From positions 1 through 55,643 of the forward strand of contig JAMPXB010000025.1 in NCBI GenBank assembly GCA_023701435.1: a stretch of 55,643 nucleotides of DNA. The letters are read 5' to 3'. This DNA comes from Bacteriovoracaceae bacterium. GTDB taxonomy: Bacteria; Bdellovibrionota; Bacteriovoracia; Bacteriovoracales; Bacteriovoracaceae. The notes below the pieces were generated by a model. The model saw only the letters and a list, made by a program, of their open reading frames with translations. It was not told the DNA's origin and did not search any database. How positions within the stretch are numbered: the stretch's first letter is position 1; each line of letters begins with the position of its first letter. This document shows, piece by piece, positions 40,644 through 50,000 of the stretch. The position numbers and the translations under genes were made by a program.

Positions 40644-42197
40644 TTACTTAGCGATACCTACGGCACGTGTTTCACGGATCACAGAAACTTTAATTGTTCC
40701 TGGATAAGACATTTCTTGCTCAATTTTGCGAGCGATGTCACGTGAAAGCATGATGGTTTGTTCATCAGACACTTTTTCATTTTCAACCAGAACGCGAACT
40801 TCACGACCAGCTGAGATTGCGTAAGAACGATGAACCCCTTCAAAGCCATTAACGATTTTTTCAATGTCTGACAGACGAGAAACATAAGACTCTTTAAGAG
40901 CTTTACGAGCACCGGGACGAGCACCGGAAAGAGCATCTCCAGCCGCAACCAAGTGGGCCAGAACTGATTCTGGTTTTTCATCATCGTGGTGAGCGCGGAT
41001 AGCGTGAACGATATCCGGAGACTCTCCGTATTTCTTGGCAAAGTCAGCACCGATAACAGCGTGTGAACCTTCTGCCGAAGCATCCAGAACTTTACCGATA
41101 TCGTGCATCAGACCAGCACGACGAGCTTGTTTAACGTTCAGACCAAGTTCAGCGGCCATGTTACCGGCAAGAAAAGCTGTTTCCAAAGCATGCTGATATT
41201 GGTTTTGAGTATAAGAAGTACGCCAGTTAAGGGCACCAATGAGTTTCAGGATTTCAGGATGGATACCGTGAACACCGATTTCCATCTGAGCTTTTTCACC
41301 AAGCTCACGCAAACGAGATTCAAACTCGTGCTTACACTTTTCATAGAACTCTTCAATTTTAGCTGGGTGAATACGACCATCGGCGATCAAACGCTCAATA
41401 GTCATACGAGAGATTTCTTTACGAACAACGTTGAAAGAAGAAATCGTCACAACACCAGGAGTATCATCAATGATCAGATCCACGCCGCAGATTTGTTCAA
41501 AGGCACGGATGTTACGACCTTCACGACCGATCAAGCGACCTTTAACACCGTCATCAGAAATTTCCACTGATGAGATGGTTTGTTCAGCAACATATTCACC
41601 GGCAAAGCGCTGGATCGCAATTCCAACCACACGCTTAGCACGCTTTTCAGCTTCTTCATTCGCCTCTTCTTCAATGCGCTTAACTTTTTTAGCAGCATCA
41701 AGACGGGCCTCTTCTTCAACCTGAGCGATGAGTTCATTCTTCGCCTGATCTTTCGTCAAACCAGCAACCTGAGTCAGCTTATCAGCAAGCTCATCCTGGA
41801 TTTCCTGATTCTTTTTTAGTTCAATGTCGAGTTTCTGTACGCGAGATTCAATCTCTGTTTCTTTCGCCTTAACTCTTTCAGTATCTTTCTGGATTTGCTC
41901 AGTTTTCTGTTCCAGAGCGACTTCTTTCTTGGTTAAGCCGCGCTCGAAATCAGTCAGGTGCTTTTTCTTTTTTTCCATTTCGTTATCAAGCTGGTTCTTT
42001 TCATCACGAACGATCTGCTTGGCACGGTCTTCAGCTTTTTTCTTGATCTCTTCAGCTTGAGCTTCAGCTTTCTTCAAAATATCCTGGGCCGCATTCTCTT
42101 TTGACTTCTGTGCTGCTGCGTTTTTCATGCTTACCAGGAGATAAGCAACTACCGCACCAACAATCACGCCAACTACGGCCATCATGATTGGATTCAT
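40644..42197 (-). CDS. rny: Ribonuclease Y
   Basis: 517 residues, normal length. An N-terminal membrane anchor (MMAVVGVIVGAVVAYLLV), a long charged coiled coil (30-200), a KH RNA-binding domain with GRLIGREGRNIR, and an HD domain with LMHDIGKVLD and AIRAHHDDEKP. This endoribonuclease initiates mRNA decay at the inner membrane. It is the main decay enzyme in Gram-positives and occurs in Bdellovibrio relatives and some other Gram-negatives. It sits 9 bases after the formyl-THF cyclo-ligase gene in the ftsY-zapA run. Confidence 0.96.
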   Translation of the reverse strand: MNPIMMAVVGVIVGAVVAYLLVSMKNAAAQKSKENAAQDILKKAEAQAEEIKKKAEDRAKQIVRDEKNQLDNEMEKKKKHLTDFERGLTKKEVALEQKTEQIQKDTERVKAKETEIESRVQKLDIELKKNQEIQDELADKLTQVAGLTKDQAKNELIAQVEEEARLDAAKKVKRIEEEANEEAEKRAKRVVGIAIQRFAGEYVAEQTISSVEISDDGVKGRLIGREGRNIRAFEQICGVDLIIDDTPGVVTISSFNVVRKEISRMTIERLIADGRIHPAKIEEFYEKCKHEFESRLRELGEKAQMEIGVHGIHPEILKLIGALNWRTSYTQNQYQHALETAFLAGNMAAELGLNVKQARRAGLMHDIGKVLDASAEGSHAVIGADFAKKYGESPDIVHAIRAHHDDEKPESVLAHLVAAGDALSGARPGARKALKESYVSRLSDIEKIVNGFEGVHRSYAISAGREVRVLVENEKVSDEQTIMLSRDIARKIEQEMSYPGTIKVSVIRETRAVGIAK

Positions 42198-42206
42198 ATA
42201 TTCCCC

Positions 42207-42755
42207 TTAAAAACTTTCCTGCTGGTTGACGTCCCAACAAAATTCTTCTGTTATTATAAAGTCCATGTAGCAGTCATGCTGGTCTACAGGAATTTTTTCT
42301 ACAATTTGTTCAGTCCATGCCAGACCAATTTTCAAAACATTCTTGTCCTCAAGATAACGGTCATAATAACCCTTACCTCGCCCAAGCCTTGCTCCGCTTA
42401 AATCAAACCCCACTCCGGGCACCAATAACCATTCTGGTTCGGCCGGGTAGTAAGGTGCTTCCAGCCAGGTCGCACCTTTGGGCATCCCATTAGGAATTCC
42501 AAAGAGCATCTCACCCTCAAACAAAATAGGATAGGCCAGGCTTAACGGAACAGCTCGAAAGAGTTCCTGATAAACCGGAGCAATCTCTGCTTTGAGCGGT
42601 AAATAACCGGCACCTACTTGACCTTGAAGTTCAGGGAGGAAAGAGAAAAGTTTAATAAGCTGATTAGTTAACGAGAAACTTAACGATTGAATCGTGTCGT
42701 TAGACAATGAAGAAAGCTTAGATAACAATTCATTTCTAAGGCTTTCTTTATCCAC
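42207..42755 (-). CDS. 5-formyltetrahydrofolate cyclo-ligase
   Basis: 182 residues. The ATP-dependent enzyme returns 5-formyl-THF to 5,10-methenyl-THF. The family signature LVPGVGFDLSGARLGRGKGYYDRYL is clear (nucleotide and folate binding), along with the N-terminal helical lid and GYLPLKAEI. In many proteobacteria this gene follows zapA with the 6S RNA gene between; here the two are only 2 bases apart, so no 6S RNA lies in that slot. Confidence 0.93.
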   Translation of the reverse strand: MDKESLRNELLSKLSSLSNDTIQSLSFSLTNQLIKLFSFLPELQGQVGAGYLPLKAEIAPVYQELFRAVPLSLAYPILFEGEMLFGIPNGMPKGATWLEAPYYPAEPEWLLVPGVGFDLSGARLGRGKGYYDRYLEDKNVLKIGLAWTEQIVEKIPVDQHDCYMDFIITEEFCWDVNQQESF

Positions 42756-42757
42756 AA

Positions 42758-43051
42758 TTATATCTCTTCAAGACTACTCATAGCTTGAAGGGCCGTTTCA
42801 AGAGATTCTTCAAGTTTAAGGATGTTCGCTTTATACTCATCCTCTAGCTCTAATTTTTCCGTGGCCATTTTTAGTGCAACTAAAACGGCAACATCTGTAT
42901 CTCTAAGGAGTGGTCGCTTGGCCTTGAGTTGCTGGATTTCCAGCAATACAAGTTCGATCACTGCCTTTGCATTGTGACTATCGTTTTGTTCCGGCCGAAG
43001 CTTAACCTTGCAACCTAAAACATTAAACTCTTGTTCCTGACTTTGGGTCAT
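42758..43051 (-). CDS. zapA: Cell division protein ZapA
   Basis: 97 residues. A small FtsZ-ring associated protein: an N-terminal beta part (EFNVLGCKVKLRPEQ) and a long C-terminal helix that forms the coiled-coil tetramer (ELEDEYKANILKLEESLETAL). Position between ftsY and the formyl-THF cyclo-ligase matches common zapA synteny. The sequence is divergent, so the name rests on size, layout and context as well as residues. Confidence 0.82.
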   Translation of the reverse strand: MTQSQEQEFNVLGCKVKLRPEQNDSHNAKAVIELVLLEIQQLKAKRPLLRDTDVAVLVALKMATEKLELEDEYKANILKLEESLETALQAMSSLEEI

Positions 43052-43123
43052 AGATTAAAGGTTAGTGGACGCCCCGATAAAAGTCAATGAACTCACTTCG
43101 GTAAACGTCGTGTTTTCAGTTGC

Positions 43124-44248
43124 TTAAGTCGTTTCTAAACCAACTAAAGTTTTGAGGTAAAGATCGAGATCAAAGAGGTGTAAATCCTCCACCGATTCAC
43201 CTACACCAATGTAAGTAATCGGCACACGAAGTTGATCAACTATTCCGACTGCACTCCCCGCCTTAGCCGAACCATCACATTTTGTGAATATAATTCCGGT
43301 AAGTTGGAGAGCTTTATTAAATTCCTGAGCTTGCTTTAAAGCGTTCTGACCAGTGATGGCGTCTAAAACCAACAGCACTTCCTGAGGAGCTTCCGGGTTT
43401 ATTTTCGACATGACTCGTTTTGTCTTAGCGAGTTCATCCATTAAGTTTTGATTGGTATGAAGTCGACCAGCAGTATCAATCAAACAATAATCGTAATTTT
43501 CAGCGAATGCCTTAGCAACTGTGTCATAAGCAACACCACTTGGATCGGCCCCATCTTTGGCTCGCACCATGTCGACACCAGCTCGGTCACACCAAACTTG
43601 TAATTGATCCACGGCTGCGGCACGGAAGGTGTCGCAGGCACCAACGATAACTCGCGCCCCTTGGGACTTAAGTTTAGTGGCAAGTTTTCCAATCGTGGTG
43701 GTCTTACCGGCACCATTGACTCCCACGATCATAAAGACGCGGGTCTTTTTTTCTGCCGGATTAAAATCAAAAACATCTTTATGGATATCCTGCTGAACAG
43801 GTTCCATCTTTTCTTTCATAAAACCATAAACGAGCTGTTGAATTTCATTGGCACTCTTGCCCTTACCTTCTCCTTCCAGTTTTCCCAGAAGTTGCTGAAC
43901 CATCCCGGTAGGAATGTCGGCGGTATAAAGAACTTCTTCAATTTCATCGAGGGCGGGAGCAGGACCGGAAAATAAATTTCCGATTTTTCCCCAAACTTCA
44001 GAGCGAGATTTGGATAATCCAAGATTTAAACGCTCAGTCCAGGAAACTTTAGGAATCTCGACTGGCGGAACTTTCTTGCCTTCGAGCTTGGCCTCAATCT
44101 TCTCTTCTACTTGATGAATTTTATCTTCAAGTTTCTTCTCAGCTTGTTTGAGGCGATTTAAATAATAGAAAAGAGCTCCACCCAAAACGATGAAACCACT
44201 AACGTAAACTTCAATATTCTCTAAAATAATATTTTGCAAATCCATCAT
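43124..44248 (-). CDS. ftsY: Signal recognition particle receptor FtsY
   Basis: 374 residues. An N-terminal membrane helix (EVYVSGFIVLGGALFYYL), a charged linker, then the NG domain: G1 GVNGAGKTTTIGKLA, G2/I-box DTFRAAAVDQL, G3 DTAGR, G4 TKCDG and GVGESVEDL at the end. It docks SRP-bound ribosomes at the inner membrane. The membrane-anchored N-terminus with a short acidic domain differs from the E. coli A domain but is common in deltaproteobacteria-like lineages. Confidence 0.96.
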   Translation of the reverse strand: MMDLQNIILENIEVYVSGFIVLGGALFYYLNRLKQAEKKLEDKIHQVEEKIEAKLEGKKVPPVEIPKVSWTERLNLGLSKSRSEVWGKIGNLFSGPAPALDEIEEVLYTADIPTGMVQQLLGKLEGEGKGKSANEIQQLVYGFMKEKMEPVQQDIHKDVFDFNPAEKKTRVFMIVGVNGAGKTTTIGKLATKLKSQGARVIVGACDTFRAAAVDQLQVWCDRAGVDMVRAKDGADPSGVAYDTVAKAFAENYDYCLIDTAGRLHTNQNLMDELAKTKRVMSKINPEAPQEVLLVLDAITGQNALKQAQEFNKALQLTGIIFTKCDGSAKAGSAVGIVDQLRVPITYIGVGESVEDLHLFDLDLYLKTLVGLETT

Positions 44249-44266
44249 GAGTCCTTTTAATGCACG

Positions 44267-44866
44267 CTAGTATGAACCGGCCTTGGGCCCATAGTAAAGT
44301 CGTAAGAAATCCCACACCATTGATGCTGTGGCCCCCCACAATAAATGCGTTTGAAAATTCTGGGTTAAAGTCAGAAAAGTACCACTCCTGATGGGGTGAT
44401 ATAAAACAGGGACTTTGGTAAAACCATTGCGCCAGGCAAATTCCCAATTATCTTCCTGAATTAGCTCGCTCCAAGGATAGATGATCACATCATCCCACTC
44501 ACCATTGCTGCGAACTTGTTTTAAAAATTCATCAGTTGTAATCAACAGCCGGGACATGACCGGCACAATCGGTTGAAGCCGCGCAGTCATGACAATCGGC
44601 AAGTAGCCCAGGAACTCCAGATGATCAGAACTAAGTGAGGTCTCTTCCTGAAATTCTCTCTGAGCGACGATCCACGGGTCGGTTTCACCGCTTTGTCTAT
44701 GCCCTCCGATAAAGGCTGTTTGCCCACCATGAGTGGGCATTTTTTCCGAGCGTTTGATGAAGAAAACATGCCGATCGTTACACAAAAAGACAACGGCCCC
44801 TTTCCACTCATGATCCTGAAGGGTATGCTGTGTTTGAACTAATTGTTTTATACGGTGAAAGTCCAT
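44267..44866 (-). CDS. CoA pyrophosphatase-type Nudix hydrolase
   Basis: 199 residues. The Nudix box follows the CoA-pyrophosphatase pattern: HGGQTAFIGGHRQSGETDPW then REFQEETSL, with the extra upstream HxGQ signature. A member of the NudL/NUDT7 group that hydrolyses CoA to 3',5'-ADP and phosphopantetheine. The last acidic positions (REFQEET) keep the catalytic Glu pair. It is the first gene of the minus-strand run to ftsY and its ATG overlaps that of epmA by 2 bases on the opposite strand. Confidence 0.85.
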   Translation of the reverse strand: MDFHRIKQLVQTQHTLQDHEWKGAVVFLCNDRHVFFIKRSEKMPTHGGQTAFIGGHRQSGETDPWIVAQREFQEETSLSSDHLEFLGYLPIVMTARLQPIVPVMSRLLITTDEFLKQVRSNGEWDDVIIYPWSELIQEDNWEFAWRNGFTKVPVLYHPIRSGTFLTLTQNFQTHLLWGATASMVWDFLRLYYGPKAGSY

Positions 44867-45818
44867 GCGTCTTCGTTACCAGTTTGAACTCATTCAGATT
44901 ATTCGAAACTATTTCCAGGGGCAAGGCTTCTTAGACGTCTTAACTCCCCCAGCCGTGGAAAATCCCGGGATGGAAGTCCATATTCACCCTTTTCAGCTGC
45001 ATTCGACCTATAAAAAAGAATTAAAACCTCTTTACCTTCACACTTCACCTGAATTCTGCATGAAAGAGCTGCTGGCCAGCAGTGAGGGCTTTGATAAAAT
45101 TTTCTCTCTCTCATATTGCTTTCGAGATGAGCCCGACTCTCCTATCCATCGCTCGCAATTTTTGATGCTTGAGTGGTACAGAAAAGATGAGCGTTATGAA
45201 AGCATCATGCAAGATGTGGAAGGTCTCATCGAATTTGTTTTAAAAGAAGGAAAACAAAAAAAAATTCCACTGCGTTTTGAAAATCAGAAATTAATAAAAA
45301 AAACTATGCAGGAACTTTTCTTAGAAGAGCTGCAAATCGATATTTTAAATTACCTGGATGTACCTTCCATCAAAGAGCTGTTGAAGAACTTTCCAGATGT
45401 TCCAGTTCCCGAAGTGGACCTGGAATGGGACGATTATTTCTTTCTCTTGTACTTAAATCGTATTGAACCTCAGCTCACCAAATATCCTATTTTGATGATC
45501 ACCGAATTTCCCGCACCGTTAAGTGCTTTATCCACACTGAAGGCCAGTGATCCCCGGGTGTGCGAGCGCTTCGAAGTGTATATTAATGGCATTGAGCTTT
45601 GTAATTGTTTCAATGAACTGACAGATGCTCAAGAGCAGCGACGACGATTCAGCATGCAGAATGATTTAAAAAAGAAGCTCTATCACTATCAATTGCCGGA
45701 ACCTAAGAAGTTTTATCAGACCATGGATAAGGGCTTTCCACCATCCGCTGGTATTGCTTTAGGAGTAGAGCGATTGCTCCACTCCCTATTTGAAATAGAA
45801 AATCCCTTTTTTTACTGA
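44865..45818 (+). CDS. epmA: Elongation factor P lysine ligase EpmA
   Basis: 317 residues, matching EpmA (GenX/PoxA), a class II lysyl-tRNA-synthetase-like enzyme lacking the anticodon domain. It attaches beta-lysine to a conserved Lys of EF-P. Motif 2 (CFRDEPDSPIHRSQFLMLEWYR, given in part) and motif 3 (GIALGVERLLHSLFEI) are visible, as are LHTSPEFCMKELLA and INGIELCNCFNEL. Neither EF-P nor the aminomutase EpmB is in the window. It is divergent from the Nudix gene with overlapping start codons, so its promoter must lie inside that coding region. Confidence 0.93.
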   Translation: MRLRYQFELIQIIRNYFQGQGFLDVLTPPAVENPGMEVHIHPFQLHSTYKKELKPLYLHTSPEFCMKELLASSEGFDKIFSLSYCFRDEPDSPIHRSQFLMLEWYRKDERYESIMQDVEGLIEFVLKEGKQKKIPLRFENQKLIKKTMQELFLEELQIDILNYLDVPSIKELLKNFPDVPVPEVDLEWDDYFFLLYLNRIEPQLTKYPILMITEFPAPLSALSTLKASDPRVCERFEVYINGIELCNCFNELTDAQEQRRRFSMQNDLKKKLYHYQLPEPKKFYQTMDKGFPPSAGIALGVERLLHSLFEIENPFFY

Positions 45819-46645
45819 AGTAACTGAAGTCCATTCATGACTGAATGAATTTTGATAATAAACTCAGATTTGATGTGCTGAATCGGCATGCTCTTGGCCC
45901 ATTCATAATGATATTTGGCAGAGGTATCATTGCGGACTGTAGACTTAAGAAACGCCCCATGGTCTCGGGCGATGTCTGCTGAAAAATTAGCATACCAACG
46001 ATAAAAGAGATCCAGATCCTTCACTTCATAGAGTTCAATCAGATCAAGTCCCTTCTCAGTCAAAATTCTTTTTAGGGAATACAGATTAAGCTGGTTCAAA
46101 GAGTCTTTGTTAAAAGTCTGATTGAGATACTTTTGACTGAACTGGAGGCTAAAATCCAGCAAACGATCTGTTGGTTTTTCCTGCATACTCTCTAGGCCAT
46201 TATAAACTTCATCTAAAACCAGCGCCTGATAAATACCTTCGCGCGAGCCGCCTTGATCCAAGGTATTCAACCAATTAGATAAATCCTCGTCCTTGGCATC
46301 GGTCTTTCGAGTTACCAAAAATAATTCTTCAATGAACTTATAATCGAACTGTCTTTTGCGCTCATTCGGCAATTTATCAAATTCAGTGGGAGCTTTTAAT
46401 TGCTTGGTATAACTTCCCACATCGGTTGATTTTTTCACCTGAGCAGGAATTTCTGGCATCGGCACTTCTGATTCCTGAGGAACAGGCGCGCTTCCTACAA
46501 GTTTATTACCCCACTCAGCTCCGGCCACTTGAGTGATGAGATCTCTGATTTTTGTTTTCCATGCTGGTTCACTCACTGGCCCCTGCCCCTGGGCCATGGC
46601 ATTTAAACATAAGCATAAGCTGAGAAGAAAGATCAGTTTTTTCAC
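45812..46645 (-). CDS. Secreted helical protein, unknown function
   Basis: 277 residues from a GTG with AAGGAG seven bases upstream. Signal peptide LLSLCLCLNAMA. The mature chain begins with a Pro-rich stretch (about 50-70) and is then mostly helical (KFIEELFLVTRK, LSNWLNTLDQGG, YQALVLDEVYNGLESM, SLNQLNLYSLKRIL). No named family. The 3' end overlaps the convergent epmA by 7 bases. Periplasmic or exported; function unknown. Confidence 0.72.
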   Translation of the reverse strand: MKKLIFLLSLCLCLNAMAQGQGPVSEPAWKTKIRDLITQVAGAEWGNKLVGSAPVPQESEVPMPEIPAQVKKSTDVGSYTKQLKAPTEFDKLPNERKRQFDYKFIEELFLVTRKTDAKDEDLSNWLNTLDQGGSREGIYQALVLDEVYNGLESMQEKPTDRLLDFSLQFSQKYLNQTFNKDSLNQLNLYSLKRILTEKGLDLIELYEVKDLDLFYRWYANFSADIARDHGAFLKSTVRNDTSAKYHYEWAKSMPIQHIKSEFIIKIHSVMNGLQLLQ

Positions 46646-46766
46646 CAGGTAACTCCTTAAATTTTCATATAGTTTAAGGCGAAATGGACGTGCATCCTAC
46701 TAGGAGATTCTTGCCCCGAAAGCGCCAGAAGTCATTTTGCTCTATGATGTAGACAGAGGTGTTACC

Positions 46767-47087
46767 ATGTTCGAAAGATTTTTCTCCAAAAAGCGCCGTG
46801 TAGAAGATGATATGATTGTAACTGCAGTTGTTTCCCAAACCTCTGCCCTTATCAACGATCTTCACAAGCAGATTGATTTCCGTTTCAAGGAACTCTCGGC
46901 TCAGGTCAAAGAAGTGGAACTCGGTCTGGCCCAGATGGAAACAAAACTTTTAACGAAAGATCTGAAAGACAAGCAGGCCTATGGGCTTCTTCACTATAAA
47001 CTTCATGAGGCGAAGAACAATAAGCTTGATGATGAGATTAAAGATCTGGAATCGAAGTTAAATCTTAAAAATTTTAAGGATCAGTAG
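46767..47087 (+). CDS. Small coiled-coil protein, unknown function
   Basis: 106 residues from ATG 46767, which has AGAGGTG upstream. Cytoplasmic, basic at the N-terminus (MFERFFSKKRRVED) and helical throughout, with a heptad-like stretch (LHKQIDFRFKELSAQVKEVELGLAQMETKL, given in part). No family recognised. It is divergent from the secreted-protein gene and ends 1 base before the convergent fibre gene. Confidence 0.65.
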   Translation: MFERFFSKKRRVEDDMIVTAVVSQTSALINDLHKQIDFRFKELSAQVKEVELGLAQMETKLLTKDLKDKQAYGLLHYKLHEAKNNKLDDEIKDLESKLNLKNFKDQ

Positions 47088-47088
47088 C

Positions 47089-50000
47089 TTAAAGAGTAGC
47101 TACAGCACTTTCAATAACGGTCATTTCTCCCGGATATACAATTCGTCCATTACCGACATACGTCGAATCCACTCTAAATGATGTGTAATAAACATTTCCT
47201 GGTTTAAAACGTAAGTAAATATAGCCATCAGATCCGATGTACTGAGTTGGGGCAAAGAATCCTTGTGGGTCACGGCTTTGAGGGTTTTGAATAGCGGAAG
47301 GAATTGTTGTGTAGGAATATCCGACATAAGTCAGATCAATGTCCTTACTGTCGGCGTAACTGTAGCCCTCTACTTTGAAATAATACATTTCTGTATCAAC
47401 GGATGGCCTGAAGGGGGTTTTAATATGGATGTAATTGGCAGTTGTATTATTGGAAGTAAAAAATGAAACAACCCCGATGGTTTTAGCACCGATACCATTT
47501 CCAATGACGGCAGATCCAGCGACATCTAATTTCGCTTGAGGTGTGGTTTTACCAATACCGACATTTCCAGACTTAAGAACACTAACCGCCAGGACGCTGT
47601 CAGCATCTGCACTGTCTCCAGTATTTATGTTAATTCCATTTTCTCCTCTGATATTGAGGGTATCTCCAAACTGTTGAATTTCATTTGAATCAATTGCCAG
47701 ATTTCCGGGAGATCCTCCCACTACATTGATGGAGGCATTTTCAATTTGAGCAGAACTACCACCAATGGTGCCACCATTGTTATTAACATGCAGCCGTCCA
47801 ACGGGTTGGTTTATTCCGATTCCTACATTTCCAGTTACCGGCGCTACAACCAAACGGTAACCAGGATTGGTATTATCATAAACACCAAAAAGATCTCCAC
47901 TCGTACCAGAGACGGCTAACGAGAACGTTTGGACATCATTTTGCAAGGTAACTTGTGAAGTACTATCAGCGGCACTATTGCTAATACCCAGATTACCATT
48001 CGTGATATTTTGAGAACCATTCACGGTAAGTCGTTGAGTCGGAGAACTTGTCCCAATCCCAATGTTTCCTGTTTCCGTATTTATATTAAAAGTATTCCAA
48101 TTAACAACTCCTCCAAATCTTCTGGCTAGAGAAAAAATATTTCCTGAACTACCAGTATCTTCACCCGAAAATCCTATTTCCATTCCGGTACCACTCCCGG
48201 CGGGACCATCTTGAATTAAACTTATTCGAGGGTTGTCATTTTCATTATTATTATCCGTGTCAGCAACTATGGTTAAAACAGCGTCTCCGGTGGTTCCACT
48301 ACTAATTTCCATTAATGAGCTTGGAGTGCTGGTTCCAATCCCAACATTCCCCCCATTATAATAAACAGAAGTTCCGTTTTTACTCCACTGGCCGGTGCTA
48401 TCAAAAGCTGCTTTATTGGCAATAATCTGCCCTTCCAGTTTTCCTAAGGCCTGAAGTAATGAGTCTGTTGGTGCTAATGCGAGAGCACTGCCAGCAGCAT
48501 AACCTGTCATCAGGGCCGATCTCACTCTCGATTCTAGGAAATAGAGATTGGTTCCTTCTGGTACGGCAGTCGTATTCAAAGTCTGCCAGGTTTTGTCCCC
48601 TCTCCAAAATTGAGTGCTAACTCCAGCGACAATCGTCGGTTCTTTACCGCTCAAGGCAGTTGTTAAATCATTTATTTTTGCTTGTGGAATAGAGGCATCC
48701 GCTAAATTTAGTTTTCCGTAAGAGATCGTGTTGTTAGCAATATCAGAATCAGCAACTGACAAATCAGCGATCTCTGCACTGCCCACTGCTTCCGCATTTA
48801 TTTGAGCATTAGTGATGGTGCCGTTTAAATCTCCGCCCACAGTACTGGCACTGGTTGCGACCGAAGACCACGAAAGATTACCGGCCCCATCAGTGACTAA
48901 CGCCTGGCCGGCAGTTCCCAGACTTCCAGGAAAAATAAAACTTAAAGTTGAGGCCAATGCAGTTGGTGCCCTCAACTCGACATAATTAGCATTATCAGAC
49001 TTAAGTCTCAGCAAACCCGAAACATTGAGGTTACCAGCAACACCTAGACTTCCATTTAAATTAGAAATCGTTAAGGCGTTTCCAAAACTGGTTGTTCCCA
49101 TTGTTAAGTCCTGACCATAACCAATCAACTTAACACCATTAAGAAGTCTCATTTCATTGACACCACTTCTGCCGGCATATAGTTCGAACTTTGGATTTCC
49201 TGCCGAGTCTGCGACTTTCCAACCCAAATCAGAAGTATCAGAAATATAAAAAGGCCATAATCCAAGAGTTTTATTTGCGTCCCCAACAATGGTTTGTCCA
49301 TTTACATCTAACTTCGCTGCTGGACTAGCTGTCCCAATGCCTACATTCCCAACATCGAAATAAATATCACTACCCGCTGTAGTCCATTGTGAGCTATTAA
49401 CGGCACCCACTTGAGCGTCCACATAGGCCATATTAGCGGCATCCGTTGGATTCGTTGGTGCAGACAAATTTACAATAGCATTGCTGCCCATATTAATTGC
49501 ACCGCCCATGGTTCCACCGGCAAGAGGAAGCTTGGTCGTATCTAATGAATCACTATCAGCGACACAGCTCCATCCCCCGGGTAATATAAACTTTGAGACT
49601 TCTCCTGGAAGACAGGCAAAATAATTAAAGACCGCGGAACTACCGAGGCCCAGATTGGTTCTGGCGTCAGCAGCATTGGCCGCGCCAGTTCCCCCTTGAG
49701 CAAGAGGAAGTTGGGCTACTTCACTAATAACTCCTGAACCATTGTTCATCAGAACATAATTGGGAGTGCCGTTAGCAAGTTTGGTGCGGGCGATACCTGC
49801 AGCCACTTTTAAATCAGTCACAGCACCATTAGCAAGCTGAGCTGTATTTACTCCACTATTGGCGATGGAGATTATTCCAGTGGTGGTTATGGGTCCACCT
49901 GTGAGCCCGGTCCCAGTATCAATTTCTGTGACCGTACCAACTCCACTGGCACTACCAAGAGTAGTAGGTTTCCACTTACTGCCATCCCATTGGAGAATAT

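Noticed and set aside
41103..42060. Several plus-strand open frames of up to 155 codons opposite rny
   Set aside because: Antisense to a strongly conserved ribonuclease Y frame and rich in Ser/Phe/Thr as expected for a complement of coiled-coil codons.
42755..42758. Possible 6S RNA between zapA and the formyl-THF cyclo-ligase gene
   Set aside because: The genes are 2 bases apart, leaving no room for an RNA gene.
46690..46720. Possible third sigma-54 promoter (TGGCGCTTTCGGGGCA on the minus strand) before the secreted helical protein
   Set aside because: Spacing is correct but four consensus positions fail, including both T of the -12 element.
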